NCBI GenBank assembly: GCA_028711505.1
Contig: JAQTSC010000006.1
Coordinates: forward strand, 1-39,579
DNA from: Candidatus Paceibacterota bacterium
GTDB lineage: Bacteria; Patescibacteriota; Minisyncoccia; JAHISW01; Tagabacteraceae
Direction of reading: 5' to 3'
DNA length: 39,579 nucleotides
Shown here: in pieces, positions 32,439-39,518 of the stretch
How the letters are laid out: each line of letters opens with the position of its first letter
How positions within the stretch are numbered: the first letter of the stretch is position 1
The notes under the pieces: generated by a model
What the model saw: the letters and a program-made list of their open reading frames with translations, nothing else
Databases searched by the model: none
What the model was told of the DNA's origin: nothing
Program-made: the position numbers and the translations under genes

Positions 32439-32446
32439 CCAAAGGA

Positions 32447-33451
32447 TTACCCGAGCCCGATTTTACTTTTTACTTCAGCGAGTTTTTTCTCGGCCAATGG
32501 TCTCACTTTTTCCGCGCCTTGTTTTAAAATTTCATCAATTTTTCCGGGTTCTGATGCCATCTTTTTATATCTTTCCTGAATCGGCGTTAATTTTTGGATA
32601 ACAAGTTCCGCCAAATCTTTTTTGAATTCCGCGTATCCTTTGCCCCCGAATTTTTTCTCAATATTCTTCTTTTCCAAACCGCTAAACATTTCATAAATAG
32701 TAAGCAGATTGTAAATTCCCGGCCTGCCTTTATCAAAAACAATCTCTTTTCCCGAATCAGTCGCGGCTTTTGATATTTTTGAATTGATTTTGTCGGGCGA
32801 GTCCAAAAGATTTATCACATTCCCTTCTCCGTTTTCACTTTTACTCATTTTCTTTCCCGGATTTTGAAGCCCCATTATCCTATTGCCTGTTTTTCGTATC
32901 ACGGCTTCGGGTAAAACAAAAGTTTCTCCATAAATTGAATTAAAGCGCTTGGCGATATCGCGCGCCAGCTCCACGTGCTGTTTCTGGTCTTCGCCAACCG
33001 GCACGGCTTCAGTACCATAAAGCAAAATGTCCGCGGCCATAAGCGCCGGATAATCAAAGAGCCCCACGCTTGAATTTTCCCTGCCTGCAGGCAGTCCGAT
33101 TTTTGCTTTATGGGATTTCTCCTTAAACTGCGTCATCTTTTCCATCCAGCCCATCGGCGTAAAACAATTCAAAATCCATGCCAGTTCGGAATGCGCCGGA
33201 ATACGCGATTGAACGAACAATGTTGATTTTTCCGCATCTATTCCGCATGCCAAAAGAAGTCCGGCAGTTTCCGTGATTTTTTCTTTGAGAATTTTAGGAT
33301 CCTGTTTGACTGTTATCGCGTGCAAATCAACAACGCAGAAAATATTATCAAAATCAGGCTGCGAATCAACCCAGTTTTTTATGGCGCCAAGATAATTTCC
33401 TATATGTATATTGCCCGTGGGCTGAATCCCCGAGAAAACCTTTTTTTTCAT
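32447..33451 (-). CDS. trpS: Tryptophanyl-tRNA synthetase
   Basis: Class Ic synthetase charging tRNA-Trp. 334 aa with GIQPTGNIHIGNYLGA (HIGN at 16-19), the CVVDLHAIT strand and KMSKS at 201-205. Length and motifs are standard for the bacterial enzyme. It precedes tRNA-Pro and the SMR-like gene on the same strand. Confidence 0.97.
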   Translation of the reverse strand: MKKKVFSGIQPTGNIHIGNYLGAIKNWVDSQPDFDNIFCVVDLHAITVKQDPKILKEKITETAGLLLACGIDAEKSTLFVQSRIPAHSELAWILNCFTPMGWMEKMTQFKEKSHKAKIGLPAGRENSSVGLFDYPALMAADILLYGTEAVPVGEDQKQHVELARDIAKRFNSIYGETFVLPEAVIRKTGNRIMGLQNPGKKMSKSENGEGNVINLLDSPDKINSKISKAATDSGKEIVFDKGRPGIYNLLTIYEMFSGLEKKNIEKKFGGKGYAEFKKDLAELVIQKLTPIQERYKKMASEPGKIDEILKQGAEKVRPLAEKKLAEVKSKIGLG

Positions 33452-33466
33452 GCCTTCCTATTTTAT

Positions 33467-34492
33467 TTAGTTTTCCGGCCCAACGCAATACAGAGGATCG
33501 GCGCAATTTTTGGTTGCCGCTCCGCAAGCATAAGTTCCATCCAAATCATTCTGCAAAACCGATTTCGTGGCATCTGACAATGTCGTGCCAACCACATAAT
33601 GCGTTCCTTCTTTTCTATAGCAGTAAAAAGCGTCTTTATCGGATTGGAACAGTTGGAACCCGGCATTAAATTGTTCAAGCGTCGGGTATTTGCCGTTCTG
33701 GCTGTAATACGAAGCCAAAAATACTTTTGCCTGGCTTATAACGGCTGCTTTCGCGTCGTTTGGGTCAATCGCAGCTTGCTCTTGTTCCGCGGGTGTTATT
33801 TCACCTACAACTTCAAGCCCCTCATTCGTTCCTTCTTCTTCTGCCGCCTGCTGATTCTGGTCAAAATTATTTTCCGGAGGAGTATACGCGCCAAAATCTT
33901 CTTCTATTACATTTGTTGAAGAATAAAAAAGTCCGATTATTTCATCTTTGAAATAATATCCCGCTCCCGCAGCGATTAAAAGCAGAAAAATCAGAGCAAA
34001 AAGCCAAAACGTTTTTCCGCCAGAAGAAACTGTTTGGAGCCTTGGCGTTCCCATGCCGCCAAGCGGCTGAAAAATCTTTTGGGTATCTTGTTGCAATTTC
34101 GTTTCGGGTCTGGGAGCCGGAGGAGGCGTTGGAGGAACGGCTGGCGGAGGAGTCTGGGGCCTGGGAGGAACTTGAGAAAAGACAGGAGCCTGAGTAGCCG
34201 GAGGAGGAGTCGGCCTCTGAAAAACAGGAGCGCCGGGTTGAGCCGGAGGAGGAGTCGGCCTTGAGAAAACAGGCTGAACCGGAGATGACGGCTGACCGGG
34301 AGCCGGATTTGCGACAGAAGGCGACGCTATATTGCCGGAAAGAAAATCTTTTCGCCCTTTAGCTTCGGAAAAAATGCGGGAAACTTCGTCATCGGTAAGC
34401 CCTTCACCTTTTAACTTAATCCTAACGTCCGCTTCGGACGCGCCCTTGGAGAACGCTTCTTCCGCGTATTTTATTTGAATTGGGTTTATCAT
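33467..34492 (-). CDS. Pro-rich bitopic membrane protein with pilin/T2SG-like C-terminal domain
   Basis: 341 aa. Residues 1-45 form a UBA-like helical domain (QIKYAEEAFSKGASEADV, GLTDDEVSRIF). Residues 55-130 are a Pro/Ala/Gln linker. One membrane helix lies at 162-180. An acidic spacer follows, and residues 245-340 resemble the ectodomain of type II secretion/type IV pilin-like proteins in CPR (VISQAKVFLASYYSQNGKYPTLEQF, late paired Cys). Similar layouts occur in CPR membrane proteins annotated as hypothetical. It may be anchored with the C-terminus outside and contribute to envelope or pilus functions (inference). It lies 15 bases before trpS. Confidence 0.65.
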   Translation of the reverse strand: MINPIQIKYAEEAFSKGASEADVRIKLKGEGLTDDEVSRIFSEAKGRKDFLSGNIASPSVANPAPGQPSSPVQPVFSRPTPPPAQPGAPVFQRPTPPPATQAPVFSQVPPRPQTPPPAVPPTPPPAPRPETKLQQDTQKIFQPLGGMGTPRLQTVSSGGKTFWLFALIFLLLIAAGAGYYFKDEIIGLFYSSTNVIEEDFGAYTPPENNFDQNQQAAEEEGTNEGLEVVGEITPAEQEQAAIDPNDAKAAVISQAKVFLASYYSQNGKYPTLEQFNAGFQLFQSDKDAFYCYRKEGTHYVVGTTLSDATKSVLQNDLDGTYACGAATKNCADPLYCVGPEN

Positions 34493-34599
34493 ATTTTTAG
34501 TTTATTATTTATAAATTTGAGCAACCCTATTGATTATTATTTTAACAGGTATGCGAAAATATAATAGTGAATCAGAAAAAAAACTGGGGATTCCCGCAA

Positions 34600-34636
34600 A
34601 AAACAAAAAGGCCACTATCCGCTTAGGATAGTGGCC
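34600..34636 (-). terminator. Intrinsic terminator after the PEP-CTERM gene
   Basis: Perfect 11-bp stem GGCCACTATCC / GGATAGTGGCC with a 5-base loop, followed on the minus strand by TTTTTGTTTTTT. Confidence 0.92.
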
Positions 34637-34660
34637 GCTGCTGCTAAAAGCAGAACCAAT

Positions 34661-35335
34661 CTATGCTTTCTTGAATTTGCGCCGGGCAAAACCGGACAAA
34701 CCGATTAAACCGCTTCCCAAAAGAAGCATGGTTGCCGGTTCGGGCACAGGAGCGCCAATAATGTCGTTTGCGCAAGTTGAGGTACCCCATGAAATTCCCA
34801 GATAATCTCCGGGAGGAACGGCGTCAGTCCAATACCAGTTATCGGCCGTATATTTAACACCGTCTCCGTTCCAGGCCACAGTGCCTGAAAATCCGGTGTC
34901 TGAACCTCTTTCAGCCCAAACGTTTTGTCCAAATCCCCATATATACGGAGGACTGCTTATGCCAAACGATGCCGCGATTTCATCGGAAGTTAGCCAATCG
35001 CTCACAGCATAAAGATGACCCGCTTGGAACGTCCCGTGATCGACTAACGGAATCGCGTAGGCAGGCGGAGAGGATTCTTCTCCCCACAGGATTAAATCCG
35101 CCGGCAAAGTTTGCCAGCTTCCCACAAGAATGCCCGCTTCCGTGTAATTCGTTAAGATGCTCACAACAAGCGGATTGGTATTCACATTGTAGGAGATTTG
35201 AGTAGTGTCAAAACCGGATTCGCCTATCTGGTCACCTATCGGGTCATAAATGGTTATGTCATAGGCCTGCGTCAAAACCGGTACAGACAAAAAAACCGCC
35301 GATAAAACCAACAACACGCAAAAAATCTTCTTCAT
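34661..35335 (-). CDS. Secreted PEP-CTERM sorting-signal protein
   Basis: 224 aa. A Sec signal peptide (KK, hydrophobic run, cleavage after TQA about residue 24) leads into a beta-rich, Trp/Tyr/Gly-rich body with no family I can name. The C-terminus is a textbook PEP-CTERM signal: VPEPAT, a hydrophobic helix LLLGSGLIGLSGF and the basic tail ARRKFKKA. Such proteins are normally processed by exosortase (EpsH/XrtA); none is in this window. The start is the ATG at 35335, with AAGGAG 8 bases upstream; the TTG at 35338 is not needed. The strong Shine-Dalgarno site, own promoter and terminator fit an acquired gene. Confidence 0.88.
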   Translation of the reverse strand: MKKIFCVLLVLSAVFLSVPVLTQAYDITIYDPIGDQIGESGFDTTQISYNVNTNPLVVSILTNYTEAGILVGSWQTLPADLILWGEESSPPAYAIPLVDHGTFQAGHLYAVSDWLTSDEIAASFGISSPPYIWGFGQNVWAERGSDTGFSGTVAWNGDGVKYTADNWYWTDAVPPGDYLGISWGTSTCANDIIGAPVPEPATMLLLGSGLIGLSGFARRKFKKA

Positions 35336-35400
35336 CAAGCTAACTCCTTTTTTTCTTTTTTAAGGTTTCCGTCAAAAAACTCAGCCCCTGCCTCTTTTTT

Positions 35401-35408
35401 ACCTCCTT
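35401..35408 (-). promoter_or_regulatory. Orphan Shine-Dalgarno sequence in the PEP-CTERM leader
   Basis: Minus strand AAGGAGGT has no start codon within 20 bases downstream. It lies in the leader of the PEP-CTERM gene, about 70 bases before the true ATG. It could be a ribosome standby or decoy site or part of a leader structure. Confidence 0.3.
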
Positions 35409-35433
35409 ATTAAAGATCTAAGCACAGTTATTA

Positions 35434-35463
35434 CAGATAGCACACAGCTCTATTTTTTGTCAA
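35434..35463 (-). promoter_or_regulatory. Promoter of the PEP-CTERM gene
   Basis: Minus strand TTGACA (35463-35458), 18-base spacer, extended -10 TGCTATCTG (TATCTG 35439-35434). Leader of about 90 nt. Confidence 0.65.
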
Positions 35464-35471
35464 ATTCAAAA

Positions 35472-35499
35472 TTGACATTGCCAAATGAAAGGCTAAACT
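35472..35499 (+). promoter_or_regulatory. Divergent promoter for a short transcript
   Basis: TTGACA (35472-35477), 16-base spacer, TAAACT (35494-35499). Its -35 and that of the PEP-CTERM promoter form TGTCAA-8 bases-TTGACA, back to back. A terminator follows at 35627-35652. Confidence 0.5.
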
Positions 35500-35508
35500 G
35501 AAATAAAC

Positions 35509-35592
35509 ATGGGAAACAGAGAAATTTTTAGCTCAATTTATTATTTTCTTATTAACTGGTTTGGAAAATCAGTCTGTTTTGCGCGTTTATAA
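35509..35592 (+). CDS. Possible 27-aa hydrophobic peptide or small RNA unit
   Basis: The ATG lies 9 bases after the -10 box, so the mRNA would be leaderless or nearly so. The 27-codon frame (MGNREIFSSIYYFLINWFGK at the start) ends TAA at 35590-35592, and a terminator follows at about 35650. It is hydrophobic and aromatic, as in type I toxins or small membrane peptides. The unit may equally be a non-coding RNA of about 145 nt. Confidence 0.3.
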   Translation: MGNREIFSSIYYFLINWFGKSVCFARL

Positions 35593-35626
35593 AAATTATA
35601 AAAAGATTTTTAAAAGCAAAATAGAC

Positions 35627-35652
35627 TGGTCTTCCAAGACCAGTTTTTTGTT
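35627..35652 (+). terminator. Intrinsic terminator of the short plus-strand unit
   Basis: ACTGGTCTT-CC-AAGACCAGT hairpin followed by TTTTTTG. It closes the short unit before the promoter of the zinc protein. Confidence 0.75.
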
Positions 35653-35672
35653 CTTTGCGTTAATTTCAGTTC

Positions 35673-35701
35673 TTTACAATTCTCGGCAAAAACAATAAAA
35701 C
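35673..35701 (+). promoter_or_regulatory. Promoter of the 61-aa zinc protein
   Basis: TTTACA (35673-35678), 17-base spacer, TAAAAC (35696-35701). Confidence 0.5.
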
Positions 35702-35713
35702 AGGGAGGAAATT

Positions 35714-35899
35714 ATGGCTTCTTCAAGCGCGATTTGGACATGTCAAGAATGCGGCACAAAAAACTGCAACGCGAAACGCTGCAAAAAATGCGGCAAAAAG
35801 CACAGGCTCAACAATTGCAAGGGAAAAAGCAGCTGCCGTTCTTTCCATGGCTGGAGAACACCAGCTAATGATACTCCGGCAAATGTTTCCGCCGCGTAA
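35714..35899 (+). CDS. Small zinc-ribbon protein (61 aa)
   Basis: GGGAGG sits 5 bases before the ATG and a strong terminator follows, so expression is likely. Residues 9-30 have CQECG, a central Cys and CKKCG, a typical zinc ribbon of the RanBP-like or rubredoxin-like two-CxxC kind. The last 30 residues are Ser/Pro/Ala-rich with two more Cys. Basic overall, it could bind nucleic acid. Function unknown. Confidence 0.65.
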   Translation: MASSSAIWTCQECGTKNCNAKRCKKCGKKHRLNNCKGKSSCRSFHGWRTPANDTPANVSAA

Positions 35900-35906
35900 A
35901 AACAGG

Positions 35907-35936
35907 ATACCCCCGCTTTTGGCGGGGGTATTTTTG
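35907..35936 (+). terminator. Intrinsic terminator after the zinc protein
   Basis: ATACCCCCGC and GCGGGGGTAT form a perfect 10-bp stem followed by TTTTG. The flanking A and T runs could also serve the minus strand. Confidence 0.88.
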
Positions 35937-35981
35937 AGTATCGCAACACAAACCATTTTTCAGCATTATTTCACAACAAAA

Positions 35982-36464
35982 TTATTCCTCTATTTTTCCC
36001 AGCATAATTCCAATTCCAACCCTTATACCATTGAAAGTATTTATTATTCTTTCTTTATACACTTTTTTCTGGGTTTCTATTTCTTCTCTTGTCTGAGGAA
36101 AATGCTTTTCTCTGGATTCTAGCATTTTTTCAAGATATTCATGTCTTTCTCCGTCTCTCTCTTTTCTTTCTGCTTTTGTTATGATTAGCTCCTGTAAGTC
36201 AATTATATCCTCCAAAAGAGGTCCAAGATCCGAACCGACCAATTTATTTCCTCCAAAATCTTCCAGAGAATCCTTTATCTTTTCTAGTTCTTTGTAGCTA
36301 ATTTCCTTAGTTTGCTCAATCTTCAAAGCGACATCCGTAGTTAACTCAAGCAAATCCATTCCTCGGTGATAAAGGGGTTCTTTTCTATATCTTTCTTCAT
36401 CACAAACATAACGCCTATTCTCGCATACTTCAGTGATCGATGGTTTTTCAAATGAATTCTCCAT
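35982..36464 (-). CDS. Coiled-coil hypothetical protein (160 aa)
   Basis: Not recognised. After about 35 polar residues the protein is almost wholly helical with heptad-like Leu/Ile spacing (LELTTDVALKIEQTKEISYK, LLEDIIDLQELIITKAERK) and a charged middle, ending in GIRVGIGIMLGKIEE. No signal peptide or membrane span. A structural or scaffolding role is a guess. Confidence 0.6.
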   Translation of the reverse strand: MENSFEKPSITEVCENRRYVCDEERYRKEPLYHRGMDLLELTTDVALKIEQTKEISYKELEKIKDSLEDFGGNKLVGSDLGPLLEDIIDLQELIITKAERKERDGERHEYLEKMLESREKHFPQTREEIETQKKVYKERIINTFNGIRVGIGIMLGKIEE

Positions 36465-36545
36465 AAATTTATTTTATTAATATTAATCAATAATTTTACT
36501 TAAAAAAAATTTAATAGTTACTAGCTCAACAAAAGTCAATCTTAA

Positions 36546-36586
36546 TTGTTAAAGAGATTTTAGCAGATATAAAATCTCTTTAACAA
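36546..36586. repeat. 17-bp perfect inverted repeat (AT-rich hairpin)
   Basis: TTGTTAAAGAGATTTTA (36546-36562) and its exact reverse complement (36570-36586) flank a 7-base loop. It has T runs but no typical tract outside the stem. Probably a terminator-like or cruciform element between two minus-strand genes. Confidence 0.6.
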
Positions 36587-36593
36587 GGATTAA

Positions 36594-36655
36594 AAAGAGT
36601 CTCGCCCCGCCAGTCAGACGAATAAACTCTGGTAGGGCGAGCGAGCAAACTCTTT
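36594..36655 (-). terminator. Nested hairpin after tRNA-Pro(CGG)/cca unit
   Basis: AAAGAGT, CTCGCCC and CCAG pair with CTGG, GGGCGAG and ACTCTTT; on the minus strand it ends ACTCTTTTTAATCC. It lies 30 bases after the tRNA and is a plausible terminator. Confidence 0.5.
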
Positions 36656-36684
36656 CCCCTGAAAATTTGAAATGTCTGAATTGG

Positions 36685-36755
36685 TCGGGCTGCTGGGAAT
36701 CGAACCCAGTCTACACCCTCCCGAAGGGTGCGTACTACCGGCATACTCCAGCCCG
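36685..36755 (-). tRNA. tRNA-Pro (anticodon CGG)
   Basis: Acceptor CGGGCTG/CAGCCCG; anticodon stem CACCC/GGGTG with loop TTCGGGA; T arm CTGGG-TTCGATT-CCCAG. No encoded CCA. Closely related to the tRNA-Pro(GGG) at 32368. 23 bases after the cca stop. Confidence 0.93.
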
Positions 36756-36778
36756 TTTGTCCTGAGCCTGTCGAAGGA

Positions 36779-38299
36779 TTATCTTACTCCGTACTTTTTT
36801 CTTATTTCCGAAAGCTCTTTCTGCTCTTCTTCGTCTTTCCTGGCCTTGCCTTCCTCACCAAGCGCTTTAATTTCTTCTTCTGGAAGTTTAGCAAGCTCGG
36901 CTGAACGCGCGGAAAGATAATCTTTTTTGTTTCTCTCCGGCTCATCCAAAACTTCTTCCAAAAGAGCGTGAAGAATAAAACCCACTTTCGGCCCCGGTTC
37001 AACCGCCGCCGCTTTCATCACGTCTTCTCCTTTTATATCAAGCTTGGAAACGTTTAATGGCGACCTTAAAGCTTCTTCCACCATTGATTCGTATTTTCTC
37101 AAACGATACGGCTCTTCTTTCGGCCTGCCCATCCCTATTCTGTCGCAAAAACGGACGTTCATCAAATCCCAAACGTTTTCCTCTCCGACATTTCGCGCAA
37201 GGCGGCGCACCGCGGAAAGAGTGATAATGTCCGTGTCCGAAAAAAACAAATGCCAGCGCACAAGCTTTCCCACTTTTTCTATAAATTTTTTCGGGTAACG
37301 AAGCCGCGATAAAATTTCCACGGTCATTTTAGCGCCGACAACTTCATGGCTGTAAAAAGTGGATTCAATTCCTTCTCCCCATTTTGTTCTAGGTTTTCCG
37401 ATATCGTGGAAAAGCGCCGCCATGCGAATCTCCAAAGAAAAATTTTTGTCAGCCGCGTGCTGAAGAGCGCGCAGATTGTGTTCCCACACAGTAAAAATAT
37501 GCTCTTTATTCTGGCCCACGCCGATTCCTTCTTCCAGTTCCGGCGCCACGAATTTCAAAATTCCCGCTTCCTGCGTTTCTTCAATCCCCTTTTTGGGCGA
37601 TGCCGACATAAGCAATTTTGAAAACTCGTCGCGTATCCTTTCCATGGAAATCGCTTTCAAAAGATGCGATTTTTCTTTTATTGTTTTAACGGTTTCCGGC
37701 TCAATTTCAAAACCAACTTCGGCCGCGAGACGCACCGCTCTCATTATTCTTAATGCGTCGTCTTCAAACCTGTCTTCCGGATTGCCGACTGTCTTTATCA
37801 CTTTGGCTTTCAAGTCATTTTTACCTCCGAAAGGATCTCTTATTTCCACAAATTTTTCTTCAAGAATTTCATCATCGGCTTCGCTTGCGCCGTCCGAACG
37901 CAAATACGCCGACTGCGATACAAGAAGAGCCATGGCGTTTATGGTAAAATCGCGGCGAGACAAGTCTTCTTCAAGACTGTCGCCGAAACGCACTATATCC
38001 GGATGACGTTTATCTGTATATTTAGCTTCTATTCTATATGGGGTTATCTCCACCGCTTTTAATGTCTCGTCTTCCGAACCCGTGATAACGCCGACAGTGC
38101 CAAAGTCATTTTCATAAAAAGAATCCGGAAAAATTTTCTGTATTTCTTCGGGCTTGGCGTTTGTTGTGGCGTCCCAGTCTTTCGGCTTTCTGTTTAAAAG
38201 AAGATCGCGCACGCAGCCACCGACAAGATACGCCTCAAAACCGTTCGCTTCAAGCCGCTCCAGGACGTTTAAAATTTCTTTTGGAATTTTATAAGACAT
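36779..38299 (-). CDS. cca: CCA tRNA nucleotidyltransferase with HD domain
   Basis: Adds or repairs the 3' CCA of tRNAs. 506 aa. The class II Pol-beta fold has GGCVRDLLLNRKPKDWD (DWD at 41-43) and RRDFTINAMAL around 115-123. The RNA-binding helices follow, and an HD phosphohydrolase motif (ALFHDIGKP) is at about 298. The start is the ATG at 38299; the open frame to 38440 crosses tRNA-Arg(TCG) and is not used. The local tRNAs lack encoded CCA, so this enzyme is needed. Confidence 0.95.
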   Translation of the reverse strand: MSYKIPKEILNVLERLEANGFEAYLVGGCVRDLLLNRKPKDWDATTNAKPEEIQKIFPDSFYENDFGTVGVITGSEDETLKAVEITPYRIEAKYTDKRHPDIVRFGDSLEEDLSRRDFTINAMALLVSQSAYLRSDGASEADDEILEEKFVEIRDPFGGKNDLKAKVIKTVGNPEDRFEDDALRIMRAVRLAAEVGFEIEPETVKTIKEKSHLLKAISMERIRDEFSKLLMSASPKKGIEETQEAGILKFVAPELEEGIGVGQNKEHIFTVWEHNLRALQHAADKNFSLEIRMAALFHDIGKPRTKWGEGIESTFYSHEVVGAKMTVEILSRLRYPKKFIEKVGKLVRWHLFFSDTDIITLSAVRRLARNVGEENVWDLMNVRFCDRIGMGRPKEEPYRLRKYESMVEEALRSPLNVSKLDIKGEDVMKAAAVEPGPKVGFILHALLEEVLDEPERNKKDYLSARSAELAKLPEEEIKALGEEGKARKDEEEQKELSEIRKKYGVR

Positions 38300-38307
38300 A
38301 AACAGTG

Positions 38308-38379
38308 CGTCCCCGGAGGGATTCGAACCCCCAATAACAGTTCCGAAGACTGTCGTGATATCCGTTTCACTACGGGGAC
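38308..38379 (-). tRNA. tRNA-Arg (anticodon TCG)
   Basis: Acceptor GTCCCCG/CGGGGAC; anticodon stem ACAGT/ACTGT with loop CTTCGGA; T arm GGGGG-TTCGAAT-CCCTC. Discriminator G, no encoded CCA. 8 bases before the cca start. Confidence 0.94.
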
Positions 38380-38395
38380 AAAAACCAGAATTAAA

Positions 38396-38424
38396 TTGAT
38401 TTTTCAATACAATTTTGTCATAAT
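38396..38424 (+). promoter_or_regulatory. Promoter of tRNA-Arg(CCG)
   Basis: TTGATT (38396-38401), 17-base spacer, CATAAT (38419-38424); predicted start about 15 bases before the tRNA. Confidence 0.5.
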
Positions 38425-38445
38425 TTTTTTGAAATATCAACCCTC

Positions 38446-38517
38446 GTCCCTATAGCTTAACGGATAAAGCGCAGCCCTCCGAAGGCTGAAATCGAGGTTC
38501 AATTCCTCGTAGGGGCA
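38446..38517 (+). tRNA. tRNA-Arg (anticodon CCG)
   Basis: Acceptor GTCCCTA/TAGGGGC with one G-T pair; anticodon stem CAGCC/GGCTG with loop CTCCGAA; T arm CGAGG-TTCAATT-CCTCG. Discriminator A, no encoded CCA. Divergent from tRNA-Arg(TCG). Confidence 0.94.
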
Positions 38518-38593
38518 CAGTTGCAAAATCGCCGATTTATAGTAGAATTTATGATGAAAGGTCAAGATTATTAAACTTTATTTTGGCCAAATT

Positions 38594-38842
38594 ATGGACA
38601 AATTAATCGGCAAAGTCACTCATTTTTTTGACAAAGCCATGGTCGCGGTTATTCTGCTGGACGATAAAGTTTCCACGGGAGACACTATAAAGTTCAAAAA
38701 GATTGGCGAGGAATTTGAACAAAAAGTGGAATCAATGCAGATTGACCACAAGCAGATAAACAGCGCGAAAAAAGGGGAAGAAATCGCAATTAAAGTAGAC
38801 CAGGCGGTTAAAGAAGGCGCGGAAGTGCATTTGGCTGAGTAG
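38594..38842 (+). CDS. Free-standing EF-Tu domain II-like protein
   Basis: 82 aa forming a single beta-barrel like domain II of translation GTPases: LIGKVTHFFDKAMVAVILLD, VSTGDTIKFKK, VESMQIDHKQINSAKKGEEI and AIKVDQAVKEGAEVH. There is no GTPase domain. Such proteins are annotated as translation elongation factor-like in CPR and archaea; the function is unknown. The ATG at 38594 has no strong Shine-Dalgarno site. Confidence 0.8.
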   Translation: MDKLIGKVTHFFDKAMVAVILLDDKVSTGDTIKFKKIGEEFEQKVESMQIDHKQINSAKKGEEIAIKVDQAVKEGAEVHLAE

Positions 38843-38902
38843 TAAAATTTTTCAAAAGAAAAGAAAAATCTGTTCCCAAACGGAACGGAAATTAAAATTT
38901 AT

Positions 38903-38974
38903 GGTGCCTATAGTTTAGTGGTAAAACTCCACTCTGTGGAAGTGGTATCGAGAGTTCGATTCTCTCTAGGCACC
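38903..38974 (+). tRNA. tRNA-His (anticodon GTG)
   Basis: Acceptor GTGCCTA/TAGGCAC with the extra G-1 opposite discriminator C73, the histidine identity pair. Anticodon stem CCACT/AGTGG with loop CTGTGGA; T arm GAGAG-TTCGATT-CTCTC. No encoded CCA. Confidence 0.95.
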
Positions 38975-39493
38975 CCAAACGGTATCTAATATAACCGAGT
39001 TCGGTTGATTGGATATCATTGCAGGAATCTCGGCAATTTGTCGGGATTTTTGCGTTTTAGGGGCAATCTTGGATTTTGATTTGCCAGCTACAAATGGTGT
39101 AAACTCTACGGCCAAGTCGGTTATGATTCTCGGACCGGTGATTTCCTTGTATTTCTTGGTAAAGACCAGATCCTCCGCTTGCATTAGGCCTCTAATGATC
39201 GGTGATGGTATTACGGTTTGGATTTTTTTGTCGGCTACTTCAAACCTCTCCCAATATAGGCCAAGGAATAATCGTTTCATCTCATCCGGTGATTTTGTGT
39301 AGGCTTCATAAGCGTTACGGACGAATAAAAGCATATCCTGTAATTCGTCTATTCTCATATTCAACTTTTTATCTTGGGCGTACAGTTCGTCTTGCAATAG
39401 CTCGAGCTGTTCTTTGATTTTTACTTTTACTCCAGAGAAGTCATCATCCGTGATGGTAGGTACCCCAAATCTAAGACACTCTTTGTACAATAT
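38966..39493 (-). pseudogene. C-terminal remnant of a serine site-specific recombinase
   Basis: The frame has stop codons at both ends (TAA at 39496-39494) and no convincing start; TTG at 39490 is the first possible one. The 174 residues match the C-terminal part of CPR large serine recombinases: a coiled-coil region EQLELLQDELYAQDKKLN, the LFVRNAYEAYTKSPDEMKRL helix and YWERFEVADKKIQTVIPSP. The catalytic resolvase domain is missing. The 3' end lies inside the tRNA-His 3' half (38966-38974), as expected at an integration junction. Confidence 0.65.
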
Positions 39494-39510
39494 TTAGCAG
39501 CCAATATAAT
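39483..39510 (+). promoter_or_regulatory. Promoter of the transposase-like gene
   Basis: TTGTAC (39483-39488), 16-base spacer, TATAAT (39505-39510), with the ATG 8 bases later; near-leaderless. Confidence 0.5.
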
Positions 39511-39518
39511 TGGGGTAT

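Noticed and set aside
32356-32442. N-terminal extension of the SMR-like protein
   Set aside because: It is the translated tRNA-Pro(GGG) sequence; the ATG at 32355 starts the first membrane helix.
38300-38440. N-terminal extension of the CCA enzyme
   Set aside because: It reads through tRNA-Arg(TCG); the ATG at 38299 matches the family start.
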